DNA of 64,000 nt from Bacteroidaceae bacterium (lineage in GTDB: Bacteria > Bacteroidota > Bacteroidia > Bacteroidales > Bacteroidaceae), in contig JAIKYE010000090.1 of assembly GCA_024683455.1 (NCBI GenBank), positions 62,001 to 126,000 of the forward strand, in the 5' to 3' direction. The notes beneath the pieces are model-generated. The model made no database searches and was not told the DNA's origin. It was given only the letters and a program-made list of their open reading frames with translations. The position numbers and the translations under genes are program-made. Each line of letters starts with the position of its first letter. The stretch's first letter is position 1. Below, piece by piece: positions 18,846 to 29,001 of this stretch.

Positions 18846-19886
18846 ATGCAAACCACCATCTCAGTTTGGTTCATTGTGAACCCCATTTCAGGTACTACCG
18901 ACAAAAGTCGGATAGTAAATTTGATACCTGATTATATGGATACAAAACGCTTCAAAGTTAAGGTCTTGTATACAGAATTTCGTGGCCATGCTGCTCAGTT
19001 TGCTCGTCAAGCGGTTAGTGAAGGTATTAATGTCGTTGTCGCAGTTGGTGGAGATGGTACTGTTAATGAGATTGCACGTTGCCTAATACATACCCAAACA
19101 GCTTTGGGAATCATTCCTTGTGGAAGCGGTAACGGATTGGCACGTCATCTATTTATTCCCATGAACCCCGAAGGTGCACTTCAGGTACTTTCAACCTGTG
19201 CCATAGAAGCGCTGGATTATGGAATGATAAACAACACGCCTTTCTTCTGTACTTGCGGACTTGGGTTTGATGCTTTCGTCAGCAGTAAGTTCGCTAAAAG
19301 CGAACGCCGGGGGCTTCTTACCTATATCGAGAATACACTGCGTGAAGGCTTACGTTACAAGCCAGACACTTATGAGATAGAGATTGATGGGGAAAAACAA
19401 CGTTATAAAGCATTTCTTATTGCTTGTGCTAATGCCAGTCAATATGGTAATAACGTTTTTATTGCTCCCCGCGCAAGTATGTCAGATGGGTTGATGGATG
19501 TGACAATTATGGAGCCTTTCACTATGTTGGAGGCTCCTCAGATTGCAATTCAGCTTTTTAATAAAACCATTGACAAGAATAGTCGCATTCGTACTTTTAA
19601 ATGCAAAAGTATGCGTATTCATCGTGGGCAACCTGGTGTTATTCATTTTGATGGCGATCCCAAAGAAGAGGGTACCGATATTCAGGTAAGTCTCGAACCT
19701 AAAGGTATCTTGATGGTAGTAAATACAAATGATCAGCCATACACTCCTCCCTTGATGCGTGCCTTTACCGATATATATAATAACATGAATGCCGAGTTGA
19801 ATGTTATCAAAGAGGATATCAGTAGACGGCAACAGCGAATCCGCTCAATAAATAAAGAAATGTTACGTAGGTTGCGTAATCACTAA
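18846..19886 (+). CDS. Diacylglycerol kinase-catalytic-domain family lipid kinase (YegS/DgkB/sphingosine-kinase-like)
   Basis: WFIVNPISGTTDKS, VVAVGGDGTVNEIARCL, LGIIPCGSGNGLARHL, CGLGFDAFVS; ORF track start 18834 is a GTG. Confidence 0.85.
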   Translation: MQTTISVWFIVNPISGTTDKSRIVNLIPDYMDTKRFKVKVLYTEFRGHAAQFARQAVSEGINVVVAVGGDGTVNEIARCLIHTQTALGIIPCGSGNGLARHLFIPMNPEGALQVLSTCAIEALDYGMINNTPFFCTCGLGFDAFVSSKFAKSERRGLLTYIENTLREGLRYKPDTYEIEIDGEKQRYKAFLIACANASQYGNNVFIAPRASMSDGLMDVTIMEPFTMLEAPQIAIQLFNKTIDKNSRIRTFKCKSMRIHRGQPGVIHFDGDPKEEGTDIQVSLEPKGILMVVNTNDQPYTPPLMRAFTDIYNNMNAELNVIKEDISRRQQRIRSINKEMLRRLRNH

Positions 19887-20047
19887 TCCACAGACATCTT
19901 CTTACATATAATATATATGTAAAAAGAAAAGATGACACGATGTCACTTTGTCATTGTTACGTTTTGGGTACTCTCGAATATTAAGCGCTATTCGTTTAAA
20001 AAGCATACTTATTAGTATCTGATTTCTTGACAATTTGAGGAATTTCG

Positions 20048-20314
20048 TACCTTTGTAGAGTCAAAAGATATAGGCCGAAAATGGCCGGTATTAGGAGAAA
20101 TAATTGCTAGTATTAATATTAATTTCTGTGTGCATTAATAGTAGCAAAAATGGTACTTGTGAGCAAAAAATGAAATCTATCTGCTGGGGCTGAGAGTTTT
20201 CTTTACACTTTAATTAAACTATTGGTGGGAGAGGCGAGTAATGTTTCCTACTGCCTTGGCATACCTTTAAATCGCCCTCTGTAGGTCCTCCTTACCCCTA
20301 AGGGTAGGGCAAGT
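20048..20314 (+). ncRNA. Candidate structured non-coding RNA with its own promoter (family unidentified)
   Basis: TACCTTTG (20048-20055) with TTG 18 bp upstream; then hairpins GGCC/GGCC (20073/20083), TTGCTAGTATTAAT/ATTAATAGTAGCAA (20104-20117/20134-20147), AGAGGCGA/TCGCCCTCT (20230-20237/20272-20280), long-range CTATCT-GGGG/CCCC-GGGTAG (20177-20189/20295-20307) and ACTTG/CAAGT; no substantial ORF. Confidence 0.4.
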
Positions 20315-20323
20315 GAAATGCAT

Positions 20324-22537
20324 TTATGAGCGTGAGACGTTCTTTACGCCTTTTACGGTCTTTATTTTTTTGAGTAGTTGTTGTAGGCGACTGGTGTCGT
20401 CTAGCATGACGGTGAGGGTTCCAGAGAAGAGGCCATCGTGGCTGTCGATACTGATGCTGCGCAGCAAGATGCCTTCTTTGCTGATGATGCTGGTGATGTT
20501 GTTGACGATACCCAAGTCGTCATTGCCGACGATACGCAGGGTGATGGGGTATTGGCTGCCTCGCTTACCTGCCCATCGTGCCTTGACAATGCGGTAGCCG
20601 AATCGTGCTCGTAGTTGAGGTGCATTGGGGCAATCTTCGCGATGAATCTTGATGCCTCCTCCGCTGGTGACAAAGCCAAAGACATCGTCGCCATACACTG
20701 GCTGGCAGCATCGAGCCATCTGAAAGTCTAGCCCTTTGAGTTCTTGGTCGATAACTATGACATCCTCCCCACCAGCAAGTTTCTTGTTGTCTGTCTCTTG
20801 CATCACAAACTCCTGAGCGCTGGTGGCTGGTGTGGTGCGTTCCTCCTCGCCCTTATTGTGACGCAGTTGGGCAGCGTATGTTTCCAGCACTTGATCCATT
20901 GTGATGGTGCCTGATCCAAGAGCGGCATAGAATTCGGTCACTATGCGGTAGCCTAGCTTGGTAATAGTATGCATGAGAGTGGGCTCGTTGTACTCCAATT
21001 TGCGGTTCTTAAGTTTGCGCTCCAGTTCCTCCTTAGCCATCAGGGCTTGCTTACTCTCCATTTCCTTAAGGCTTTGACGAATCTTGTTTTTCGCCTTGCT
21101 GGTTTGTACAATATTGAGCCAGTCTTGTTTGGGTGTCTGGTTTGCGTTGGTAAGTATTTCAACTTGATCTCCACTTTGCAACTTCTGGCGTATGGTTACG
21201 TTCTTGTTGCCGATTTTGGCTCCTACGCATGAGTTTCCCACCTTGGTGTGGATGGTATAGGCAAAGTCCAAAACGGTGGCTCCTGCGGGCAGTTTGAAAA
21301 GGTCGCCGCGTGGAGTAAAAACAAAAACCTCATCCTCTACCAAGTCCATGCGGAATTGATCCATGAGCTGCATGTCGTCATTAGTCTCCAAGGCACCGCG
21401 TACATTTGCCAGCCATTCCTCGATGCCGTTTTGGCCACTCTTGATGCCCTTGTATCGCCAATGGGCAGCCAGACCGTGTTCGGCAATATCGTCCATGCGT
21501 TCGGTACGTATCTGTACCTCCACCCACTTTTGGTCAGGGCCCAAAACGGTAATATGGAGACTCTCGTAACCATTGCTTTTGGGTACAGATAGCCAGTCGC
21601 GCATACGCTTGGGATTGCTTTGGTACATATCGGTAATGATGCTGAATACTTGCCAGCAGTCTTGCTTCTCGCGTTCAGGTTGGGAGTCTAGGATGATGCG
21701 GATTGCAAAGAGGTCATAGACACCCTCGATATCCACTTGCTGCTTCTTCATTTTCTGCCAAATGGAGTGAATGCTCTTAGTGCGCCCCTTCATGTGAAAC
21801 TTCAGGCCAGCTGCACAGAGCTTTTCGTCGATAGGCCTAATAAATCGCTCGATGTAAGCATCACGGCTTCGCTTGGTTTCGTTAAGTTTCTCCTTGATAT
21901 GGTAATAAGCGTCATGTTCTAGGTACTTCAGACTGAGGTCCTCCAGTTCGCTCTTTAGCTTGTATAGACCCAGTTTGTGGGCCAGAGGAGCATAGAGGTA
22001 GGCTGCCTCCATGGAAACCTTACGCTGCGCCTCGACGTAAGGTGTGTCCTTAATCTTTCGCATGATAAGTACACGGTTGGCTATCATGATGAGGATAACA
22101 CGCAAATCTTCGGCAAAGGTGACAAGCAAACTGCGGAAGTTCTCGCTCTCTACTGTTGCGCTCTTGGCATAGAGGTCGCGGATACGTAACATGCCATGTA
22201 GGATGTTGGCAACGTCCTCGCCAAAGTCTTTCTTTATCTCTTCTACAGATGCTGCTCCGCTTAATACCACACCGCTGAGCATAACGCCCAATATGGAAGG
22301 CCGGTTCATTCCAATTTCCTCGGCTACGATGAGGGCCGTCTCACAATCGTTGATAATGGGGTTTAGGTCGAAGGAATCGCGTTGTAGCAACCCCTTCTCG
22401 ATAGCCTCTCGTATATAGAAACGAACTTTTTGGTCGTCGTTGGGCAAGAGCACATCCTTTGATACTGTATAGAGTTGCTTATACAAGTCTGTAATCTGCG
22501 TTTTCTCCTCAGCAGTAAAGAAATTGTCCTTTGTCAT
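20324..22537 (-). CDS. Long RelA/SpoT homolog: (p)ppGpp synthetase with TGS and ACT domains and degenerate HD hydrolase domain
   Basis: Synthetase: GVYDLFAIRIILDS, MRDWLSVPKSNGYESLH, VEVQIRTERMDDIAEHGLAAHWRYK; TGS VFVFTPRGDLFKLPAGATVLDFAYTIH; C-terminal ACT; HD motif replaced by MLSGVVLSG. Confidence 0.92.
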   Translation of the reverse strand: MTKDNFFTAEEKTQITDLYKQLYTVSKDVLLPNDDQKVRFYIREAIEKGLLQRDSFDLNPIINDCETALIVAEEIGMNRPSILGVMLSGVVLSGAASVEEIKKDFGEDVANILHGMLRIRDLYAKSATVESENFRSLLVTFAEDLRVILIMIANRVLIMRKIKDTPYVEAQRKVSMEAAYLYAPLAHKLGLYKLKSELEDLSLKYLEHDAYYHIKEKLNETKRSRDAYIERFIRPIDEKLCAAGLKFHMKGRTKSIHSIWQKMKKQQVDIEGVYDLFAIRIILDSQPEREKQDCWQVFSIITDMYQSNPKRMRDWLSVPKSNGYESLHITVLGPDQKWVEVQIRTERMDDIAEHGLAAHWRYKGIKSGQNGIEEWLANVRGALETNDDMQLMDQFRMDLVEDEVFVFTPRGDLFKLPAGATVLDFAYTIHTKVGNSCVGAKIGNKNVTIRQKLQSGDQVEILTNANQTPKQDWLNIVQTSKAKNKIRQSLKEMESKQALMAKEELERKLKNRKLEYNEPTLMHTITKLGYRIVTEFYAALGSGTITMDQVLETYAAQLRHNKGEEERTTPATSAQEFVMQETDNKKLAGGEDVIVIDQELKGLDFQMARCCQPVYGDDVFGFVTSGGGIKIHREDCPNAPQLRARFGYRIVKARWAGKRGSQYPITLRIVGNDDLGIVNNITSIISKEGILLRSISIDSHDGLFSGTLTVMLDDTSRLQQLLKKIKTVKGVKNVSRS

Positions 22538-22562
22538 ATCTCCTTCACTTTTTTATTTTGTA

Positions 22563-22570
22563 CAAAGGTA
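22563..22570 (-). promoter_or_regulatory. -7 element for the RSH gene
   Basis: TACCTTTG on minus strand (plus-strand caaaggta). Confidence 0.45.
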
Positions 22571-22613
22571 TGAATTTTTCTGTGTTTCGTTACGATAATT
22601 GAGATTTTTTGTT

Positions 22614-22621
22614 TACTTTTG
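22614..22621 (+). promoter_or_regulatory. -7 element for the DUF4301-fhs-flippase unit
   Basis: TACTTTTG matches TAnnTTTG; places the true start at ATG 22646. Confidence 0.5.
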
Positions 22622-22645
22622 TGCACTAAAATAAAAACAAAGGTT

Positions 22646-24175
22646 ATGTTGTTCACAAAAGAAGATAATGAACTTCTCCAGCAGAAGGGGATAAGCGAAA
22701 GTCAGATAGAAGCGCAGTTGAGGAATTTTGAGCAGGGATTCCCCTATTTAAAGCTTCGTGCAGCAGCTTCGGTGGGTAACGGTATAATTGCTCCTACGGA
22801 AGAAGAGGCTGACAAGTATGTAAAGATATGGAACGACTACAAGACGGAGGGGCATAGCATTACCAAGTTTGTTCCGGCAAGCGGTGCTGCCAGCCGTATG
22901 TTCAAGAATATGTTTGAGTTTCTGAATGCGGACTACGACGTTCCTACAACTGATTTTGAGAAGGCATTCTTTGTTGGCATTCATAAGTTTGCTTTCTTTG
23001 ACGCTTTGAACGATGCTTGTTTCCTGAACGAGGGGGAAGGTGTTGATGCTCTGATTGAGGAAGGGCAGTACAAGGCTGTGGTTGACAATATGTTAAACGA
23101 AGGTGGACTTGATTATGGGCAGTTGCCCAAGGGCTTGCTACAGTTCCATAGCTATGAGGATTGTGCCCGTACTCCGGTAGAAGAGCATTTGGTAGAAGCT
23201 GCGTTGTATGCTAGTAGTCAAGGCGAGGCTGATGTACACTTTACTGTAAGTTCAGAACACAGGGAGCTCTTTCAGGAGTTGATAGATCGTGTATTGCCAG
23301 AGGCAAGCAGCAAGTATAAGATTAATTATCATGTCAGTATGAGCGAACAGAAGCCGAGTACAGATACTATTGCAGCCAATATGGATAATACTCCTTTCCG
23401 TTCTGACGATGGCAAGTTGCTTTTTCGCCCAGGGGGACATGGTGCTCTGATAGAGAATCTTAATGATTTGAAGAGCGATGTGATTTTTGTCAAGAATATC
23501 GATAATGTGGTACCCGATAGGCTGAAGGAAGATACCGTATTCTGGAAACAGGTATTAGCTGGTGTGTTAGTGAATGTTCAGAAGCAGACCTTCGCATACC
23601 TAAACCTTTTGGAAAACGGTAAGTATTCGCATGATGACTTAGAGGAAATCATTCGTTTTGTACGTCATACCTTGAACACGGATGTTCCTGGACTGAAAGA
23701 TTTGGAGGACACCGAGTTGTACATCTTCCTGAAGAATAAGTTAAATCGTCCTATCCGCGTGTGTGGCGTGGTAAAGAATGTGGGTGAGCCGGGAGGTGGT
23801 CCTTTCTTGGCATACAACCCCGACGGAAGCGTTTCCTTGCAGATTCTGGAAAGCAGTCAGATAGACCAGAACAACCCAGAGTACGTGAAGATGTTTACAC
23901 AAGGTACACATTTTAATCCGGTAGATCTGGTATGTGCCGTACGTAATTATAAGGGAGAGAAGTTTAATTTGCCAGATTATGTTGATCCTGCTACAGGTTT
24001 CATCTCTTACAAGAGTAAAGGAGGCAAGGAACTGAAGGCCTTGGAGTTGCCTGGATTGTGGAATGGTGCTATGAGTAATTGGAGTACCCTGATGGTAGAG
24101 GTTCCCCTAAGCACTTTTAATCCTGTGAAGACGGTTAATGATTTGCTTCGTCCTCAACATCAATCTGAATGTTAA
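22646..24175 (+). CDS. DUF4301 family protein (ORF 22619-24175)
   Basis: FVPASGAASRMFKNMFEFL, LPKGLLQFHSYEDCARTPVEEHLVEAALY, LFRPGGHGALIENLNDLKSDVIFVKNIDNVVPDRLK. Confidence 0.8.
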   Translation: MLFTKEDNELLQQKGISESQIEAQLRNFEQGFPYLKLRAAASVGNGIIAPTEEEADKYVKIWNDYKTEGHSITKFVPASGAASRMFKNMFEFLNADYDVPTTDFEKAFFVGIHKFAFFDALNDACFLNEGEGVDALIEEGQYKAVVDNMLNEGGLDYGQLPKGLLQFHSYEDCARTPVEEHLVEAALYASSQGEADVHFTVSSEHRELFQELIDRVLPEASSKYKINYHVSMSEQKPSTDTIAANMDNTPFRSDDGKLLFRPGGHGALIENLNDLKSDVIFVKNIDNVVPDRLKEDTVFWKQVLAGVLVNVQKQTFAYLNLLENGKYSHDDLEEIIRFVRHTLNTDVPGLKDLEDTELYIFLKNKLNRPIRVCGVVKNVGEPGGGPFLAYNPDGSVSLQILESSQIDQNNPEYVKMFTQGTHFNPVDLVCAVRNYKGEKFNLPDYVDPATGFISYKSKGGKELKALELPGLWNGAMSNWSTLMVEVPLSTFNPVKTVNDLLRPQHQSEC

Positions 24176-24212
24176 TTGGAAGAATAACTATATAAAAGAA
24201 GAACACATATAA

Positions 24213-25880
24213 ATGAAGTCAGACATTGAAATAGCGAGGGAAACTCCGCTGGCTCCTATTGCGGATGTTGCTGCAAAAATGGGTGTGCCTGCCGAGTCAG
24301 TGAAACCTTACGGACGCTTTTGTGCCAAGTTGCCCATAGAACTAATAGACGAGGAGAAAGTAAAGAAGAGTAAACTTATCCTTGTAACAGCCATCACACC
24401 AACCAAGGCTGGCATCGGTAAGACAACGGTAAGCGTGGGGCTGGCCTTGGGAATGAACCGTATTGGAAAGAAAACTATCGTGGCTCTACGCGAGCCTTCT
24501 TTAGGTCCTTGTTTCGGAATGAAAGGTGGTGCTGCCGGCGGTGGTTATGCCCAAGTATTGCCAATGGATAAGATAAACCTGCATTTTACGGGTGATTTCC
24601 ATGCCGTTACTACAGCGCACAATATGATAACCGCCCTGATGGACAACTACATCTATCAGCATAGGGACGAAGGGTTTGCCTTGCGTGAGGTGTTGTGGAA
24701 GCGAGTGCTGGATATCAACGATCGTAATCTCAGGAATGTTGTTACAGGCCTTGGCCCCAAAACAAACGGAGTTACAATGGAGAGCGGCTTTGATATAACT
24801 CCTGCCAGTGAGATAATGGCTATCCTGTGTCTGGCCAAAGACTTGGATGATTTACGTCGTAGAATAGAGAATATCCTTTTGGGAACAACTATTGATGGTA
24901 AACCTTTCCGTGTTAAGGATATGGGTGTAGCAGGCTCTATCTGTGTGCTCCTGAAAGAAGCCTTGCGTCCTAATCTTGTTCAGACTACGGAGCAAACCCC
25001 TGCAATTGTTCATGGCGGTCCCTTTGCTAACATCGCACATGGTTGTAACAGTATTCTGGCTACCAAGATGGCGTTAACCTACGCTGATTATGTGGTAACG
25101 GAAGCTGGCTTCGGCGCAGATTTGGGTGCTGAGAAATTTTATAATATAAAGTGTCGCAAGAGCGGTTTGGAACCAGCATTAACTATTTTGGTTGCTACTA
25201 CTCAAGGCTTGAAGATGCATGGCGGTGTTCCTGTGGAGGAGATAAAGCAGCCTAATATGGATGGCTTGAAGGAAGGTATGAAGAATTTGGATCGTCATAT
25301 CCAGAACCTTCAGGACTTTGGACAATCTGTGGTTGTATGCTTTAACCGTTATGCTACAGATACCGATGAGGAAATAGAAATTTGTCGTCAGCATTGTAAG
25401 GAAATGAACGTAGGCTTTGCTGTTAACAATGCATTTAATGAGGGTGGAAGCGGAGCTGTAGAGTTGGCTCAATTGGTAGTGGATACTATAGAGAATAAAC
25501 CAAGTAAGCCACTGAAGTTGTCATACGATGATAATGCTAGCGTTGAGGAGAAGGCAAAAGCCGTGGCACGTAATGTATATGGTGCAGATGGTGTGGTCTT
25601 TGCTCCTGCAGCTAAGCGTATGATTGACAAGATAAACGAGATGGGCATAGCTCATTATCCTGTTTGCGTAGCCAAGACGCAGTATAGTTTCTCTGCCGAC
25701 CAAAAGGCATATGGTGTTCCTACTGGCTTTAAGATTAATATTCGTGACATCGTTATTAATTGTGGAGCGGAGATGATTGTACTTATAGCTGGCGACATCC
25801 TGCGTATGCCTGGCTTACCCAAGAGTCCACAGGCAGAACGTATAGATATGGTAAATGGTGAAATAATAGGTCTTTCGTGA
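24213..25880 (+). CDS. fhs: Formate--tetrahydrofolate ligase
   Basis: [75 protein letters not shown]. Confidence 0.98.
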   Translation: MKSDIEIARETPLAPIADVAAKMGVPAESVKPYGRFCAKLPIELIDEEKVKKSKLILVTAITPTKAGIGKTTVSVGLALGMNRIGKKTIVALREPSLGPCFGMKGGAAGGGYAQVLPMDKINLHFTGDFHAVTTAHNMITALMDNYIYQHRDEGFALREVLWKRVLDINDRNLRNVVTGLGPKTNGVTMESGFDITPASEIMAILCLAKDLDDLRRRIENILLGTTIDGKPFRVKDMGVAGSICVLLKEALRPNLVQTTEQTPAIVHGGPFANIAHGCNSILATKMALTYADYVVTEAGFGADLGAEKFYNIKCRKSGLEPALTILVATTQGLKMHGGVPVEEIKQPNMDGLKEGMKNLDRHIQNLQDFGQSVVVCFNRYATDTDEEIEICRQHCKEMNVGFAVNNAFNEGGSGAVELAQLVVDTIENKPSKPLKLSYDDNASVEEKAKAVARNVYGADGVVFAPAAKRMIDKINEMGIAHYPVCVAKTQYSFSADQKAYGVPTGFKINIRDIVINCGAEMIVLIAGDILRMPGLPKSPQAERIDMVNGEIIGLS

Positions 25881-27409
25881 GTGAATTAGAGAATCTTCGT
25901 AATGAAGAAACAAATGACATCTCGTATGATCATGTACTGAAATATACGGGTGTTTTTGGAGGGGTACAGGGACTGAAGATGCTTGTGTCCTTGATACGAA
26001 ATAAACTTACGTCCAAATTTCTTGGAAGATTTGGCGTGGGAATGATATCAGTGTATAGTTCAATCTCAGAGTTTCTGATAAGTGTCAGTAATATGGGTAT
26101 TCCCTTCAATGCAACGCAAAGGTCGGGCGAGTTGTTCGAAGTTGGCACAAACGAGCAGATAGAGCATTTTGTTAAGGTTGTACGGACATGGGTGTTATGG
26201 ACGGCAATTCTATCGGCTCTTCTCTGTGTTTTTTCTTCCCCTTTCCTAAGCTATTTCTTTTTTGAGAAGGAATGGAATCATTGCTGGGAGGTGCTGATGG
26301 TAATTCCTATATCCGTAAGTTATCTGTTAGCTGAAGGTGAATGTGCTATTCTTAAGGGGTTGAGGCAAGTACGCAAAGTAGCTATTATCGAGAGTTGTAT
26401 TGCTTTGCTTACGTTGGTTCTTACTATCCCCTTTTATTACTATATGGGATGGAGAGGTGTTCTCATAGGACTTATTTGCAGCAGTCTGGCCTCATTTATA
26501 ACACATGCATGTTTTTCTTTTAAGCTTATTTCCTATAAAGTCTCACCTATTAGCAGAAGGATTTTCTTTGAAGGTCTTCCCATGCTAAAAAAAGGTATTC
26601 CCTATGTCTTGGCGGGTATTTCGACTGCGGGGTTAGCAATGATTATACCTGCATTGATTCTGAAAGGAGAGGGTGGTTCTATGGATGACGTTGGTCTGTA
26701 TCGCGCAGGATGGACATTGACCGCAGGTTATGCCAGTATGATGTTTGTGGCATTGGAAGCTGATTATTTCCCACGTCTTTCTTCTGTTAATCAAGATACG
26801 GAACGTATGAATCAGGCAATTAATCAGCAAGTAAATGTTTGTCTGTTGGTTCTTACGCCGTTGTTGATCCTGTTTATTCTATTCCTGCCTTGGCTCATAC
26901 GCATTCTTTATACCGATGCCTTTATGCCTGTGTTAAACATGTCGATATGCGCATGCTTCTATACATTTTTTAGAGCCTTGTCACTTCCTCTTGGGTATAG
27001 TACTTTAGCAAAAGGAGATAGTCTGGTATTCTTGGCAATGGAGGTTGCATATAATCTCTTTTTTGGTGGCTTGATTTGGTGGCTTTATAATGCTTATGGC
27101 TTGGTGGGAATCGGTATTGCGCTTTCTGTTGGTGCCTTATATGATATCTTCGTTGCCATTTTGGTATGTGGATATCGTTATAAGGTCAAGATCTCCCGTA
27201 AAACATGGATGATTTTTATTTTTCAACTGATTTGTTTATCAGCAACTTTCTTTTTCTGTATAACTAACAGTCATGAACTTAAGTATATCGTTGGCGGAGT
27301 GGCATTTGTGGTATCTCTGTCGTTCAGTTTCTTTCATCTGAACAAACGTAGCGATTTCTTGCGTGATGTTATCCATCATTTTACCCATTCATCAGGAGAT
27401 TGTTGTTAA
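25877..27409 (+). CDS. Polysaccharide flippase / O-antigen translocase-like membrane protein (MOP superfamily)
   Basis: Multi-TM protein; N-terminal Wzx-like [59 protein letters not shown]; overlaps fhs stop. Confidence 0.75.
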   Translation: MSELENLRNEETNDISYDHVLKYTGVFGGVQGLKMLVSLIRNKLTSKFLGRFGVGMISVYSSISEFLISVSNMGIPFNATQRSGELFEVGTNEQIEHFVKVVRTWVLWTAILSALLCVFSSPFLSYFFFEKEWNHCWEVLMVIPISVSYLLAEGECAILKGLRQVRKVAIIESCIALLTLVLTIPFYYYMGWRGVLIGLICSSLASFITHACFSFKLISYKVSPISRRIFFEGLPMLKKGIPYVLAGISTAGLAMIIPALILKGEGGSMDDVGLYRAGWTLTAGYASMMFVALEADYFPRLSSVNQDTERMNQAINQQVNVCLLVLTPLLILFILFLPWLIRILYTDAFMPVLNMSICACFYTFFRALSLPLGYSTLAKGDSLVFLAMEVAYNLFFGGLIWWLYNAYGLVGIGIALSVGALYDIFVAILVCGYRYKVKISRKTWMIFIFQLICLSATFFFCITNSHELKYIVGGVAFVVSLSFSFFHLNKRSDFLRDVIHHFTHSSGDCC

Positions 27410-27411
27410 AT

Positions 27412-27449
27412 AAAAAAAGAACTTGGGAAATTTTCCTAAGTTCTTTTTC
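27412..27449. terminator. Bidirectional terminator between the flippase gene and tRNA-Cys
   Basis: aaaaaaagaacttgggaaa / ttttcctaagttcttttt near-perfect inverted repeat with A and T tails. Confidence 0.75.
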
Positions 27450-27453
27450 TTGT

Positions 27454-27528
27454 TGGAGGTGCCTGGCGGATTCGAACCGCCGTGCACGGTTTTGCAGACC
27501 GGTGACTAAGCCACTCATCCAAGGCACC
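27454..27528 (-). tRNA. tRNA-Cys (GCA), CCA encoded
   Basis: Minus strand GGTGCCTTGGATGAGTGGCTTAGTCACCGGTCTGCAAAACCGTGCACGGCGGTTCGAATCCGCCAGGCACCTCCA; anticodon loop CTGCAAA; discriminator T. Confidence 0.92.
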
Positions 27529-27613
27529 ACTTTTAGAAAAGCGTTGCAAAGGTACAATGTTTATTGCAATCTACCAAATGCAGTCGCATTTTTTTTACTT
27601 TTCAGTATGATTG

Positions 27614-27686
27614 TCGGGGTGACCCGACTCGAACGGGCGACCACCTGGTCCCAAACCAGGTGCGCTACCAACTGCGCTACACCCCG
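27614..27686 (-). tRNA. tRNA-Pro (TGG)
   Basis: Minus strand CGGGGTGTAGCGCAGTTGGTAGCGCACCTGGTTTGGGACCAGGTGGTCGCCCGTTCGAGTCGGGTCACCCCGA; anticodon loop TTTGGGA. Confidence 0.92.
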
Positions 27687-27828
27687 AATCTCTTCACGCT
27701 CTCGTGAAAAGCGATGCAAAGGTACTTCAATAATTTCAATTGTGCAAGAAACTCCTCTGTTTTTTTTTCTTTTTGTGCCCTATAATTATTTTATTTTAAA
27801 TATAATTAGGTATATTCTATTTTATCTG

Positions 27829-27836
27829 TATTTTTG
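27829..27836 (+). promoter_or_regulatory. -7 element for serC-serA-DUF1015-yigZ
   Basis: TATTTTTG matches TAnnTTTG 61 bp upstream of serC. Confidence 0.45.
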
Positions 27837-27897
27837 CATGTAAAACGATTGTAAACTTAACAAAGGATTAACAACAAATCAACTTACAAATTACAAA

Positions 27898-28965
27898 ATG
27901 AAAAAGTACAATTTTAATGCTGGTCCATCAATACTTCCTCGCGAAGTGATGGAAGCTACTGCAGCCGCTTGTCTTGAGTTTGAAGGAAGTGGCTTATCTT
28001 TGATGGAAACAAGTCATCGTGCAAAGAATTTCCAACCAGTTGTCGATGAGGCTGTAGCTCTTTTCAAGGAACTTTTGGATATTCCTGAAGGGTATAGTGT
28101 AATTTTCCTTGGCGGTGGTGCCAGCCTTGAGTTCTGTATGATTCCCTACAACTTCCTTGAGAAGAAAGCTGCTTATCTGAATACTGGTGTTTGGGCAACT
28201 AAGGCTGAGAAAGAAGCTAAATTATTTGGAGAAGTCGTTGAGGTTGCTTCAAGCAAGGACAAGAATTTTACATATATTCCCCAGAATTTTGAGATTCCAA
28301 CAGATGCTGATTATCTGCATATTACTAGCAATAATACTATATATGGAACAGAGTTACGTAAGGATTTGGATTCGCCAATTCCTGTTATTGCTGATATGAG
28401 TAGTGATATCTTCTCTCGTCCCGTTGACGTTAGCAAGTATGGTATGATTTATGGCGGTGCCCAGAAGAATCTTTCTATGGCAGGTGTAACCTTTGTTGTT
28501 ATAAAGGAAGATCTGTTGGGCAAAGTAAGTCGTCCCATTCCTACTATGTTGGATTATCGTACCCATATAAAGAAAGGTAGTATGTTTAATACGCCTCCAA
28601 CAGTTCCCATCTACTGTGCTCTTCAGAATCTGAAGTGGATTAAGAAGCAGGGTGGTGTAGAGGCTATGGCAAAGTTGGCTCAGCAGCGTGCTGAGATTGT
28701 TTATGGCGAGATTGACCGCAACAAGTTGTTTGTTGGTACAGCAGAAGAAGATAGTCGTTCATTGATGAACCTAACCTTTGTTCTGAAGCCCGAATATCAG
28801 GATTTGCAGGATGAGTTCATGGCCTTTGCAACAGAGAAAGGTATGGTTGGTGTTAAGGGGCACCGTGATGTAGGTGGTTTCCGTGCTAGTTGCTATAATG
28901 CCATGAGTATAGAGGGCTGCCAAGCTCTTGTCGCTTGCATGAAAGAATTTGAGGCAAAACATTAA
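27898..28965 (+). CDS. serC: 3-phosphoserine/phosphohydroxythreonine transaminase
   Basis: [66 protein letters not shown]. Confidence 0.97.
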   Translation: MKKYNFNAGPSILPREVMEATAAACLEFEGSGLSLMETSHRAKNFQPVVDEAVALFKELLDIPEGYSVIFLGGGASLEFCMIPYNFLEKKAAYLNTGVWATKAEKEAKLFGEVVEVASSKDKNFTYIPQNFEIPTDADYLHITSNNTIYGTELRKDLDSPIPVIADMSSDIFSRPVDVSKYGMIYGGAQKNLSMAGVTFVVIKEDLLGKVSRPIPTMLDYRTHIKKGSMFNTPPTVPIYCALQNLKWIKKQGGVEAMAKLAQQRAEIVYGEIDRNKLFVGTAEEDSRSLMNLTFVLKPEYQDLQDEFMAFATEKGMVGVKGHRDVGGFRASCYNAMSIEGCQALVACMKEFEAKH

Positions 28966-29001
28966 TTTGTTTACAGTTTACAGTTGAAATTAAAGAAATC
29001 T

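Noticed and set aside
20180-20192. GGGGCTGAGAG resembling the start of a TPP riboswitch
   Set aside because: The downstream THI-element consensus (ACCCTTGAACCTGATC..GGATAATGCCAGCGTAGGGA) is absent and no thiamine gene follows
27400-27843. 147-aa plus-strand ORF
   Set aside because: Overlaps the flippase end, terminator and both tRNA genes; the translated text is tRNA antisense
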